DNA from: Succinivibrio dextrinosolvens
Lineage (GTDB): Bacteria; Pseudomonadota; Gammaproteobacteria; Enterobacterales; Succinivibrionaceae
Length of the DNA: 64,000 bases
Direction of reading: 5' to 3'
NCBI RefSeq assembly: GCF_011065405.1
Contig: NZ_CP047056.1
Location: forward strand, 1,572,747 to 1,636,746
Shown: piece by piece, positions 46,407 to 56,081 of the stretch
Position numbering within the stretch: position 1 is the stretch's first letter
Layout of the letters: every line of letters begins with the position of its first letter
Notes under the pieces: model-generated
The model's database searches: none
The model's input: only the letters and a program-made list of their open reading frames with translations
Told to the model about the DNA's origin: nothing
Position numbers and translations under genes: made by a program

Positions 46407-48577
46407 GTAAATGGTCAGAAATAAATTCTGGCAGGCATAATCCAATCAATCTTCACGGTTGATTTGTTCTTTAAAAATTCAATGTGATTGATTTCACAGT
46501 ATCTTCAATATTTGTTTTTTCTTGAAGACAGAAATTTAGCCTCATTATTGCAACGTAGACGCGTCATATGGAATTCTTTTTTCTGGTGAAGGTTTTTGTC
46601 ATTTTTTCATGGAATCGATCTCTGTGGATCTGTACAGATCGTTCTGAGATCTTCTGAAGCACTTCAGGGATTGCAGATTCAGCCCATAAAAATCCTTAAA
46701 AATGAGTTTGTTATAATATCGGTAGATAGATGTAATAAGGACATTAAAGTGGATTTACAAGAGCTGAAAGCGAACTTTGAAAAGATTGCCAAACAGTTAC
46801 AGGAGGAGACTAAATCAAATCCTGCACAGGCATCCCTGTTCGTTGCATTGCTGGGAATAATGCAGCTCTTATTTGGACTTGTAGAATCTCTGCAGCAACA
46901 GCTGGCAAATAAGACTCTCTCAAATAAAAGAGTCGCAGATGAAAATATTAACGGAAAACGTTCAGAAAAGAAGAAAGGAGTAGATTCCTCTGATAAGAAT
47001 CGAGCAGACAATCTATCCTCTAAGAAAAGACCAATCAGAAAGAGCTCAAAATAGAACACCGTGAAAGAGTTATTGGCTATAAGGAAAAGAGCTATCTACA
47101 GAAGAAGCAGATAAACTCATTGGTACCACCTTCACAGGAGATGACGGTAAAAGATACCGTTACACCAGAAGACTGAATTCCTCAGTAAAGCAGGAAATTG
47201 AAATCAGGCTGATACAGACTCAGTACTACAAGCTTGAATATATTGAAGTAGATGAGGACGGAAATGAGAAAATCAGCACTTTAAGGCAAACAGCACTAAG
47301 TTCCAAAACAGATTTTCTCAAGAAAACCTCAGTCAGTGTAAACCTGATGGCATATATCATTTATCTGTGGATTAGACTGAAAAGTCCCCTCAACAGAGTG
47401 GCAGTTTCACTTGCAGAGTACGGAATAAAGCTATCAAGGCAGCAGCTGTATAAGGATGTAGGAATTACCTCGTTTATGCTTCAGCCTGTGTATGAGCATA
47501 TAAAGACATACATTAAGGAAGAGAAAAACCTCTGTATAGATGAAACATACTTCCAATGCAGAGAGAAGCTTAAATCCAGAATTGAGGAGCCGCCCTCTGG
47601 GGGAAGCAAACGTAAGGCCCAGAAATCACTGTCAAAAAGTATGCGAAGCTATATCTATGGGATTGCAGGAGAGCGTGTCTGCATATTCAACCATGATATT
47701 TGCAGAGACTATGATATTCCAAAGAAAATACTTCTGGAAAACGGCATAGACATAAATACCTATGTAGAAACTGATGGCTTCTACAGAGGTGGCTTCAACC
47801 GTGATGAGAATGATGAAATCCTATTTCAGCATGGCTGGTGCTGGATTCACTGTAAAAGAAACTTCTGTGTACTGATGAACTATGGCACTAAGACAGATGA
47901 CACACCAATCGATGCATTTATCAAATGTCACTGGGAGAAAGACATTGAAGAAGGTCGCTGGTTCTGCGATAAGATTTCCAATGCATTCCATATACTGCAT
48001 CAGCTTACTGATAAATGCAAGAAAGATAGCAGACTGAATATTGTAGAGCTTAAAAATAAAGAGCTTAGACCAATAATTGAGGAAATCTGTACTGAAGCAA
48101 ACAGAATTTATCCAGACATTAAGTCAACCAAAATGAAGAAGCCAGAAGAAGCTGTTCTGAAAAGTTTCATGCAGCTATTGTGTATATCGTGAACAATGAA
48201 GATAGGCTCAAATCCTTTCTGGATTCTCCATACGGACTAATGCACAGTACAAGGATTGAGGAAAGTTTTAGAGAACTGGATATTCTCAGGAACAGTATGA
48301 TGGCATCTGATACTATCCAGGGCGCAGAGCATCTGGCGCTGATATACACTCTGTACAAGACTGCTCAGCTGAATCACATTGAATTTGAAACATATCTGAG
48401 AAAGGTTATTTCAGCTATGACAGAACATATGCATCAGATTGTATTTGAGAAAGATGCCAGAGGAACAATTACAGGTTATAAATCTCACAGCATTCCAAGT
48501 GAGATTTTAGATGCACTGATGCCTTGGAATATGGATCAGGCAAAATAAAGGTCAGAGATTTATTTCTGACCATTTAC
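46407..48577 (+). mobile_element. IS66-family insertion sequence, copy 2, 2171 bp
   Basis: Same ends as copy 1. Target duplication AAAATTTC (46399-46406 and 48578-48585), the reverse complement of that of copy 1. Against copy 1 it lacks three bases and has one extra, all in short homopolymers. Confidence 0.9.
46749..48548 (+). pseudogene. IS66-type transposase, copy 2, three frameshifts
   Basis: The same protein as copy 1. Single-base losses lie in an A run near 47025 (after DNLSSKK), in a G run near 47078 (GYKGK region) and in an A run near 48131 (DIKSTK). The site broken in copy 1 is intact here (KEEKNLCIDETYF). Each copy holds the sequence that repairs the other, so an undamaged parent can be rebuilt from the pair. 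Confidence 0.85.
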
Positions 48578-48637
48578 AAAATTTCTAATTTATTTATCCT
48601 ATAAGTGAAGACAGACATTTTTTAGGAAATCTCTTCT

Positions 48638-48950
48638 ATGCCTTGAACTTCCAATTATGAAATATCAGATGCAGAAATAGCAAAAGCTCAATCCATCCTC
48701 AGAAAAATCCACGATAAAACAAAACTCGGTATTGATAATGGTAAAGGCCCTTTTTATGCCGAACTTTACGATGAGCATTACAATTTCGTAGTGGGGGGGG
48801 GCATCAAACAGCGTGATTGAAGATCAGTGCGCACTTAATCATGCTGAAATAAATACTCTGCGCTTAGCCTTTGAAAAATATAAATCAGCCCTATTATTAC
48901 GAGGACAAATCTTAAAAATAATTAGAACAAATCTGATTGTACAAGCATAA
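48638..48950 (+). pseudogene. nucleoside deaminase family remnant
   Basis: A decayed cytidine/guanine-deaminase-like gene. It reads NYEISDAEIAKAQSI, GPFYAELYDEHYNFVV, then, after a run of nine G (48793-48801), ASNSVIEDQCALNHAEINTL with the zinc-binding HAE motif. One G fewer restores the frame. There is also a TGA at the third codon of the only nearby ATG. The sequence ends before the PCxxC zinc motif, so the C-terminus is lost. Copy 2 of the IS66-type element lies just upstream. Confidence 0.65.
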
Positions 48951-48991
48951 ATGTTATAATTACTGTAGTAATTCAGCAGATAGGCCGAGAA

Positions 48992-50615
48992 ATGAAACTA
49001 ATAGCACAGTCAGAAAATATTGAAGATTTTTTAGATAGTGATTATATCTATGTAGATAAGACTGAATATATCTACAATCTTACAAGAAATTTTAAAAGAG
49101 TGTTCTTTTCTCGTCCTCGCCGTTTTGGTAAATCTCTTACCTTAAAACACCATCGGAACTCTTTTTGAAAAAGGTGTTGAGCCTTATTTCAAGGGAACCT
49201 GGATTTACGATAAATGGGAGCAGGATAAATATCCTGTACTTCATTTAAGTTTTCTTGAATACTCTGCAACAGATCTAGATGCTTTTAAAAAAAGCTTATG
49301 TCAGCCACTACGTGATTTTGCAAGGCTTAATGGCATCACTGATTACGCTGACGACATTGAACCAAGCAATCTCATAAGAAATATTTTTACAGTCATGCTG
49401 GATAAGATGCAGATAGTACTTCTTATTGATGAATACGACCGTCAGCTGACAGCTAACATAAACAAACCTGAACTCTATGAGAAGTTCAGAATCTGTATTA
49501 GAGATTTCTATGGAGCAATCAAAGGCAAGAAGCAGATTAAATTCATGGCTGTTACCGGTGTAACCCGTCTTAAGGATGACTCAATCTTCTCAGTTGGGTC
49601 TGATATTAAGGATTTAAGCTATGAAAATGATTATTCATCCATGATTGGCTTTACACGTGAAGAAATAAAGCATTTCTATTTAGATTATCTCAAACTTGGC
49701 GTTGCTTATGAAAACGACAAATCTCAAGAAAGTGTTACCGATTCAGAAATTGAAAATCTATTAGACAGAATGGCAGAGCATTATGACAGCTACTGTTTTG
49801 ATGAGTTCAATAAGAATAAAGTATTCTCTACCTATTCCGTTAACGGTTTTTTACAGGATATATACGAGAACCAAACTGTAAGATTCGGAGATTACTGGTA
49901 CGATGTCGGAGGGCTTCCATCAATTCTCGTGAATTATGTGGATTCTCATAATCTTGATATTGAGAAACTTCTGACATCAGAAATTGCAATTCCATATAAC
50001 GATTTTGTAAATCCGACCTCTCTTATTGATATCAACGATAATGTACTGATGTGTCAGACAGGATATCTGACACTAAAATCAGAACTTGATCCTTATGATA
50101 ACGTGCTACTCGGACCAGCTAATCGAGAAGTTCGCTCTGCCTTATTTTCTCTTTTAACCCTCAGAATATATGAAAGAAACATATCTCCATATGCAACAGA
50201 AAAAAAATACGTTCTTGAACAAGGAACTGTCGAAGATATTATTAATCTTTTCAACGAGGTTTTAGCTGCCATATCCTATGACAAATATCCTGTAAAGGAC
50301 GAACCTGTTCTAAGAGCTCTGCTTCAGGTTTATCTGATTGGTAAGAACCATGATGTCAGAATTGAACAGAACAATAGCAAAGGTAGAAGCGATATTATTG
50401 TAAACTTCCCTAAACGTAGAGTTGTCCTTGAGCTGAAATACACAGATAAAGTAAATAGCGAGAAAGCAAAGTTAGCTGAAGCTGAACAACAAATCATAGA
50501 AAAGGGTTATGGTCTTGAGGATCTTGGTGGCAGAGAACTGATTCAGATTGCCTGCGTATTTAATGGAGCCAAGACCAAACGTCAGATCACTATGTACAAA
50601 CAAGTTGAAAAATAA
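48992..50615 (+). pseudogene. AAA-ATPase / PD-(D/E)XK gene with one frameshift
   Basis: A close relative of the transposon-split gene at 21.8 kb. The ATG at 48992 opens KLIAQSENIEDFLDSDYIYV and SRPRRFGKSLTL, then an extra A in the run at 49143-49146 breaks the frame. The rest is open from the next frame: VLLIDEYDRQLTANI, FMAVTGVTRLKDDSIFSVGS, FGDYWYDVGGLPSILV and the nuclease-like GRSDIIVNFPKRRVVLELKY. About 540 residues if repaired. A downstream start inside could give a partial protein without the Walker A motif. Confidence 0.85.
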
Positions 50616-50789
50616 TTACTTTTTGAGATCTTAAAATTTAGTAGCTATTTTTATAATTTTACTAATTCGGTTTGATATCTAATTTTCACTTACTACCAAA
50701 ATCAGAGTCATTTGTTTTTTTTACGGTAAAACATTCTTCAATATTACGTAGATATCGGAAAGACCGTCTACAAACAAATACTCGACTAA
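50616..50789. other. spacer between convergent genes
   Basis: AT-rich. It has an imperfect GTAGA...TCTAC structure (about 50751-50770) that might end the leftward djlA transcript. No gene seen. Confidence 0.25.
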
Positions 50790-51698
50790 CTACATTACTC
50801 GTTCTTTTTTGATGAGATCAAAAGCTGCCTGAATGTCCTTGGCCTTTTCTGTATAAAGCTTAATCATTTCAGGTGTCAGGCCCTGTGAAGCAAGTCTATC
50901 CGGATGATACTTCAGCATCAGACGCTTATGTGCCTTTTTAACTTCATCATCAGAAGCAGAAGCCTCAACTCCTAGAATTTGATAAGCAGCCTCAAGTTTA
51001 GATGAAGAAGAACCAGAACTTCCTGAGTAGCTGTCGTTATATTCATAAGAACGCTCTGAACCAGAGTTATCGTAACCTGAACTGCCTCTTTCATAACGAG
51101 ATCTGAAGTAATCATTAAACTGCTGTTCAAAGTGCATTTCATTGTATCTTGAGCGAATATACTGCTCCATTGATTCACGGGATGCACCAAGCTTAACGGC
51201 AATATCCATAAGACGACGGTATTCTTCGTCTTCCAAAACACCATCTGACAAAGCCAGCTGAACCTGGATTTCCAGAATAAAGTTAACAAAGCTAAAATTA
51301 TTCCCAATAAGAGATTTAATCTCAGCTATAGTATCATTCAGATTAAAATAATCACTCTTTCCTGAATTAAAAGCCTCAATAGCAATCTTGCGCATCTGAG
51401 GATTCAGGCTCATCACATTCATAATCTGAGAGGCTTTCTCAATATGATTCTCGTTAACTCTACCGGCACCTCTGGCAACATACCCCATAAGAGCAAAGGT
51501 AACCTTAACCAGTGACTCGTTATAGTTGGCATTAGATGTAAAAGCACGAACGGCCTCATCATTCTGCTGTTTTTTTATATTGGCAGGCCTATCAAAGAAA
51601 AAATAGCCAAGGATCATGAATAGAATTGCCCCAGGGATATTTAAAAAGATAAGACCAAGAATGAAGCCTATAACACGGCCTTTATAACTAGTATTCAT
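50790..51698 (-). CDS. DjlA-like membrane J-domain protein, copy 1
   Basis: A 302-residue co-chaperone type. An N-terminal membrane segment (VIGFILGLIFLNIPGAILFM) is followed by a TerB/DjlA-like helical domain (LVKVTFALMGYVARGAGRVN) and a C-terminal J domain (YQILGVEASASDDEVKKAHK, HPD in LKYHPDRLAS). DjlA stimulates DnaK ATPase from the inner membrane. It lies 31 bases behind a paralogue and at the end of the prfB-lysS-dapA-trmB-amgK-murU run. Which of the two copies is the true djlA cannot be told. Confidence 0.85.
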   Translation of the reverse strand: MNTSYKGRVIGFILGLIFLNIPGAILFMILGYFFFDRPANIKKQQNDEAVRAFTSNANYNESLVKVTFALMGYVARGAGRVNENHIEKASQIMNVMSLNPQMRKIAIEAFNSGKSDYFNLNDTIAEIKSLIGNNFSFVNFILEIQVQLALSDGVLEDEEYRRLMDIAVKLGASRESMEQYIRSRYNEMHFEQQFNDYFRSRYERGSSGYDNSGSERSYEYNDSYSGSSGSSSSKLEAAYQILGVEASASDDEVKKAHKRLMLKYHPDRLASQGLTPEMIKLYTEKAKDIQAAFDLIKKERVM

Positions 51699-51729
51699 AT
51701 TTTCTCTTAATCATGACTCTCAAATATAA

Positions 51730-52782
51730 TCAGATAACTTCACTGTAGAGTTTCTTCAGATAATCAAATGCTGCCTGAATTGCCTTTGCCTTATCTGTAT
51801 AAATGGCAACCATATCTTCAGAAAGTCCCTGAGAAGCCAAACGGTCAGGATGATATTTAAGCATAAGTTTTTTGTAAGCCTTTTTAATATCATCAAAGGT
51901 GGCAGAAACATCAAGCTGTAAAATATCCAGAGCCTCAGAAGTTTTCTCTGCTCCTGTATGATTATAGGAAGAACTTGAACTCTTTTTGGATTTTTTCTTG
52001 CCTGAAGAACTATTTTGGGACTCAAAAGAGGATACCGAGGTACTATCTGATAGCTCCTCCTGAGACTGTTTTTCAAATTCACGTGCAAATCGGGCTTCTG
52101 CACCGTTAGATTTGAATAATCTCTTCAATGCAGCCATCGATGAGCCCATAGCCTTACCAATAGCTACAAGACGGTCCTTAGCATCATAATGAATATTGTC
52201 ATCAACAGTTGCAATGATAAGTGCATAGGTTAGAACATAATTTATATAATCACGGTTCTTTCCTATGTAGAGAAGATAATTCTCCACAAACTCATCTACA
52301 TTAAACTCAGGATCTAGAGCGTAATTAAACGCCTCTACCGCAAGACGTCTTTCCTCTTTTGAGGCCTTGAAATAGGTAATAACATCCTCGGCATTCTGAA
52401 TATACTCAGTAAGATCTTCCTGATTGGCAAGGATATAGCCAGCTACAGTATAAATATTCTCGTAAAGAGAGGCTTTATTTTCTCTGTTCTTTTTCTGTAC
52501 TGCCTTAATCTTCTTCTCAACCTTTTTCTCTTCTTTAATACGAGCTTCTTCCAGAGCCTTTTCTTCCTGTTCTTTCTGAAGACGTCTTTGTGTCAGGATT
52601 TTTTCTACAGCTTCTTTATACTTAGGTCGGTCATAAAGGAAAAAAGCAACTAGAGGAGCAATAATAGCAGGAAGAATATGAGAACAGATAACAGCCAGTA
52701 CAATACCTAAGACAATACCAATAATACTGCCCTTATAGCTAAATTTAATTCCAGCTTCTCTGCCCTTTTCACTTAATGACAT
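51730..52782 (-). CDS. DjlA-like membrane J-domain protein, copy 2
   Basis: A 350-residue paralogue with the same order: membrane segment (IIGIVLGIVLAVICSHILPA), a long charged helix (RRLQKEQEEKALEEARIKEE) that the other copy lacks, a TerB-like domain (IYTVAGYILANQEDLTEYIQ) and a J domain (LDILQLDVSATFDDIKKAYK, HPD in LKYHPDRLAS). A Ser/Lys-rich linker precedes the J domain. It begins 13 bases after murU. Confidence 0.85.
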   Translation of the reverse strand: MSLSEKGREAGIKFSYKGSIIGIVLGIVLAVICSHILPAIIAPLVAFFLYDRPKYKEAVEKILTQRRLQKEQEEKALEEARIKEEKKVEKKIKAVQKKNRENKASLYENIYTVAGYILANQEDLTEYIQNAEDVITYFKASKEERRLAVEAFNYALDPEFNVDEFVENYLLYIGKNRDYINYVLTYALIIATVDDNIHYDAKDRLVAIGKAMGSSMAALKRLFKSNGAEARFAREFEKQSQEELSDSTSVSSFESQNSSSGKKKSKKSSSSSYNHTGAEKTSEALDILQLDVSATFDDIKKAYKKLMLKYHPDRLASQGLSEDMVAIYTDKAKAIQAAFDYLKKLYSEVI

Positions 52783-52795
52783 GATTATTTTATCT

Positions 52796-53476
52796 TTAGA
52801 TGATATTGTGAGATTTTATATAAGTATTTACATTGTTAAGACGATCTATGGTTCCAACATCAAACCAGCTTCCTTTCAGAAGTTCACCTTTCAGTTCTCT
52901 GTTCTGAGCAAGTTTTTCAAAGATTGGTAGCAGAGGTCTTTTTTCTATAGGATACCCCTCAAAAACAGCCGAAGAATAGACAGCAACGCCGGAGAAAGTG
53001 AACTGAGGACCTCTTGAACAAAGTTTACTTTGTGGATCTAAAGAGAAATCACCATGAGAATTATGCTCTGGATTTTCAACAAGATAAATTCTTGCACTCT
53101 CCCCTTTTTTCAGTGGATGAATAAACTGAGAATAATCTGCATCAATGAAGGTATCGCCATTTACAACCAGAAAGCTCTCTCCCTTGAAGAAAGGAAGAGC
53201 CTTGATTATGCCTCCGGCGGTTTCCAGTCCGGTAGGACCTTCAACTGAATGAGTGATACTAACACCAAAGTCAGCCCCGTCTTTTAGGAAAGAAACAATT
53301 TTTTCTGAGAGGTGTGCAGAATTAACAATGATTTGGGTGATTCCAGCTTTTTTCAGCTTGAGGATATGCCACAGAAGTAGTTCCTTGTCGCCAACCTTCA
53401 CCATTGGCTTAGGAATGGTATCAGTAATCGGTCTTAGTCTTTCACCGCGTCCTGCCGCCAGAATCATAGCTCTCAT
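52796..53476 (-). CDS. murU: MurU, MurNAc-1-phosphate uridylyltransferase
   Basis: A 226-residue nucleotidyltransferase with the sugar-nucleotide signature MILAAGRGERLRPITDTIPK, Asp in FLVVNGDTFIDADY, and GSWFDVGTIDRL near the end. With AmgK, whose stop overlaps its start, it makes UDP-MurNAc from recycled cell-wall MurNAc, bypassing fosfomycin-sensitive MurA. The adjoining kinase is the main reason for choosing MurU over other NTP transferases. Confidence 0.85.
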   Translation of the reverse strand: MRAMILAAGRGERLRPITDTIPKPMVKVGDKELLLWHILKLKKAGITQIIVNSAHLSEKIVSFLKDGADFGVSITHSVEGPTGLETAGGIIKALPFFKGESFLVVNGDTFIDADYSQFIHPLKKGESARIYLVENPEHNSHGDFSLDPQSKLCSRGPQFTFSGVAVYSSAVFEGYPIEKRPLLPIFEKLAQNRELKGELLKGSWFDVGTIDRLNNVNTYIKSHNII

Positions 53477-54450
53477 CAGAAATTTCCTACCACATATTTT
53501 TTAATAATATTAGATAGTTTACTAAAATGAGGGTCGTTTTTGCACTCATCTAAAACGTAATTTATGACACGAGGTAAATCTTTTAGATATCCGTTTTTTC
53601 CATCTCGAATAGAAAGTCTGCAGAAAATGCCTAATACCTTAATGTGTCTCTGAAGAGAAGTTATATTTAAAAGACGTTTAAACTCCTCTTCTGACATATT
53701 CTTCAGAATATTTAGCTCAACATATCTGTTGTAGGCTCTATCTATACACTTACTAACAAGCTCTTTATCCAGAACAACGTAACAGTCATAAATCAGAGAA
53801 GCAAGATCGTAGGTTATAGGTCCTTTGACCATATCCTGAAAATCAATAACAGCAAGCTCATCTTCAAAGACCATCAGATTACGGCTATGAAAATCTCTGT
53901 GCATTGCAACGTAAGGAAGAAGCTTCTGGCTTTTACAGATATAGTCATAAGCATCTAAAAGAACCTGTTTTTCCTCAGCAGAAAGAGTAATTCCAAGTCG
54001 TTTTTCAAGCATCCAGGTCTCAAATAGGGACAGCTCAAAATTTATGAATTCATCATCAAATAATGGAAGATCTAGTTTTAATCCGGTTCTGGCAATGGGG
54101 GCTAAAAGGTCTATGGCCTTAAGATATAAAGACTCAGAGGCTGCTCCGACTGCAACCTGAGCAAAAGTAGTATTGCCGAGATCCTCCAAGAGGATAAAAC
54201 CTTTCTCAAGATCATATGCCAGAATCTTTGGAACCTTTACTTTTTCAGAGGCAAGAGCCTTATCTATTGAAATGAACTCTTTATTTTTTTGAGTTTCTGG
54301 AGGAGCATCGACTGCAATTAAGTTTTTTCCTGAAACTCTGAAATATCTTCTGAAACTTGCATCGCCATTTAAAGGCAAAAGCATTATTTCATCTTCTAAA
54401 ATAATGCTTTTTACAAATGCAGTTAATTGATCTTGTCTTGAATCAGTCAC
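53476..54450 (-). CDS. amgK: AmgK, anomeric MurNAc/GlcNAc kinase
   Basis: A kinase of the APH fold that phosphorylates recycled MurNAc at C1. Motifs: LPLNGDASFRRYFRV, VDAPPETQKNKEF, the catalytic loop VAMHRDFHSRNLMV and VIDFQDMVKGPITYDLASLI. I take the GTG at 54450 as start: it overlaps the trmB stop in GTGACTGA, the mark of coupled translation, and gives about 324 residues. A longer frame from 54504 would overlap trmB by 60 bases. Confidence 0.87.
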   Translation of the reverse strand: MTDSRQDQLTAFVKSIILEDEIMLLPLNGDASFRRYFRVSGKNLIAVDAPPETQKNKEFISIDKALASEKVKVPKILAYDLEKGFILLEDLGNTTFAQVAVGAASESLYLKAIDLLAPIARTGLKLDLPLFDDEFINFELSLFETWMLEKRLGITLSAEEKQVLLDAYDYICKSQKLLPYVAMHRDFHSRNLMVFEDELAVIDFQDMVKGPITYDLASLIYDCYVVLDKELVSKCIDRAYNRYVELNILKNMSEEEFKRLLNITSLQRHIKVLGIFCRLSIRDGKNGYLKDLPRVINYVLDECKNDPHFSKLSNIIKKYVVGNF

Positions 54451-55174
54451 GAACAAATACCAAATCCCACACTCCATGACCCAGTCTCTGACCGCGTTGT
54501 TCAAATTTGGTTAAAGGACGCCATGAAGGACGAGGAATATATGTACCATCCGCTGAAGTATTGGTGAAGCCTTCTGCTCTACTTAGAACATCCAGCATCT
54601 GAACTGCGTAATCTTCCCAGTCTGTTGCCATACGGAACTGACCACCTGATTTAAACAGAGGAGCAACCAGTTTTACAAAATCATCATTGATAAGTCTGCG
54701 CTTAACATGACGTTTCTTCGGCCAAGGATCAGGAAAAAAAATCTGAAGAATATCTACACTCTGAGGTTTCAGACATTTTTTCAGAACCTCAAAGGCATCA
54801 AACTTTATCACCTTAACATTGGAAAGCTTTTCCTGTTCAATCAGTTTCAGTGCAGAACCAACCCCTGGAGGATGAACTTCTATTCCTAGAAAATTATACT
54901 GTGGAGCTTCTTTTGCCATCTGTACAAAAGAAACTCCCATACCAAAACCAATTTCTACAACTAAAGGAGCACTGCGACCGAAAATACCATCGATATCAAG
55001 AGGCTTTAAATCCTCAACATCGACCATATATTTTGGACCGAGTTCCTCAATTGCTCGAATCTGACCTTCTGTCATTCTACCAGCGCGAACAACAAAAGAC
55101 TTGATTCTAAAATCTTTTTTCTTTTCAGAAGACTCTGCTGACGGAGTCTCCTGAACATCTTTATTATCTGTCAT
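54443..55174 (-). CDS. trmB: TrmB, tRNA (guanine-N7) methyltransferase
   Basis: TrmB makes m7G at position 46 of tRNA. The 243-residue product has the SAM motif VVEIGFGMGVSFVQMAKEAP, LGIEVHPPGVGSALK and the family signature IFFPDPWPKKRHVKRRLI, then TDWEDYAVQML and PLTKFEQRGQRLGHGVWDL. It starts 3 bases after dapA, within the long leftward operon. Confidence 0.95.
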   Translation of the reverse strand: MTDNKDVQETPSAESSEKKKDFRIKSFVVRAGRMTEGQIRAIEELGPKYMVDVEDLKPLDIDGIFGRSAPLVVEIGFGMGVSFVQMAKEAPQYNFLGIEVHPPGVGSALKLIEQEKLSNVKVIKFDAFEVLKKCLKPQSVDILQIFFPDPWPKKRHVKRRLINDDFVKLVAPLFKSGGQFRMATDWEDYAVQMLDVLSRAEGFTNTSADGTYIPRPSWRPLTKFEQRGQRLGHGVWDLVFVRD

Positions 55175-55177
55175 TAA

Positions 55178-56065
55178 TTAAATAAGCTCTAACTTCTGCA
55201 TCTGAGTCTTTATTTCTTCTCTCAGACTCTGACTAATTGGAAGAATTGGCAGACGAGATTCTTCAGAACATAGACCTAACAGTGAAGCACCGTATTTAGC
55301 AGGAGCAGGGCTAGGCTCTTTAAACATCAGCTTATGCAGTGTCATAAGTTTCAGATGCTCATCAGCAGCCTCTTCCCACTTTTTCTCCAGAGTCAGGTTC
55401 TGAACCTTTGCAACTAGGGCAGGAGCAACGTTGGCAGTTACAGAAATAACACCAACACCACCTGCAACGTTAAAGTTGACAGCAGTTGAATCTTCACCTG
55501 ACAGCCAGATAAATGGTTTGTCAATAAGATTTCTCTCAATCCATGGTCTCTCAAGATTGCCAGTAGCATCCTTGATACCAATAATACGCTCAAGTTTAGC
55601 AAGTTTGGCTACAAGCTCTGAAGAGATATTTACAACAGTACGGCCGGGTACGTTGTAAAGGAAGATTGGCAGATCAGTATTGTCATGAACCATCTTGAAA
55701 TGGGCATACAGTCCTTCCTGATTAGGACGGTTGTAATAACCCGCATTATGCAAAAGACAATCTGCTCCGGCATCTTTAGCAGCATTAGATAACGCAATGG
55801 CCTCTACAGGGTTGTTTGAACCAGCACCAGCCATAACCTGAATACGTCCCTTTGCATAGTCAACTACTGCCTTTATCGCCTCAACATGTTCATCAAATGA
55901 TAATGTTGGGCATTCACCGGTAGTTCCTGTTACAACAATGCAGGTGGTTCCATTTTTAACATGAAACTCAACCAGACGTTCTAATGCTTCAAAATCAATC
56001 TTTCCATTTTTGAATGGAGTAATTAAAGCTACCATTGAGCCTTGATACTTTTGCATGGTCTTCAC
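55178..56065 (-). CDS. dapA: DapA, 4-hydroxy-tetrahydrodipicolinate synthase
   Basis: DapA condenses pyruvate with aspartate semialdehyde, the first committed step to lysine and diaminopimelate. The 295-residue product has VTGTTGECPTLSFDEH, the Tyr in FLYNVPGRTVVN and the Schiff-base Lys in RIIGIKDATGNL. It lies between lysS and trmB, 16 bases after lysS. Confidence 0.96.
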   Translation of the reverse strand: MKTMQKYQGSMVALITPFKNGKIDFEALERLVEFHVKNGTTCIVVTGTTGECPTLSFDEHVEAIKAVVDYAKGRIQVMAGAGSNNPVEAIALSNAAKDAGADCLLHNAGYYNRPNQEGLYAHFKMVHDNTDLPIFLYNVPGRTVVNISSELVAKLAKLERIIGIKDATGNLERPWIERNLIDKPFIWLSGEDSTAVNFNVAGGVGVISVTANVAPALVAKVQNLTLEKKWEEAADEHLKLMTLHKLMFKEPSPAPAKYGASLLGLCSEESRLPILPISQSLREEIKTQMQKLELI

Positions 56066-56081
56066 CTTCCGAAGAAAAATC

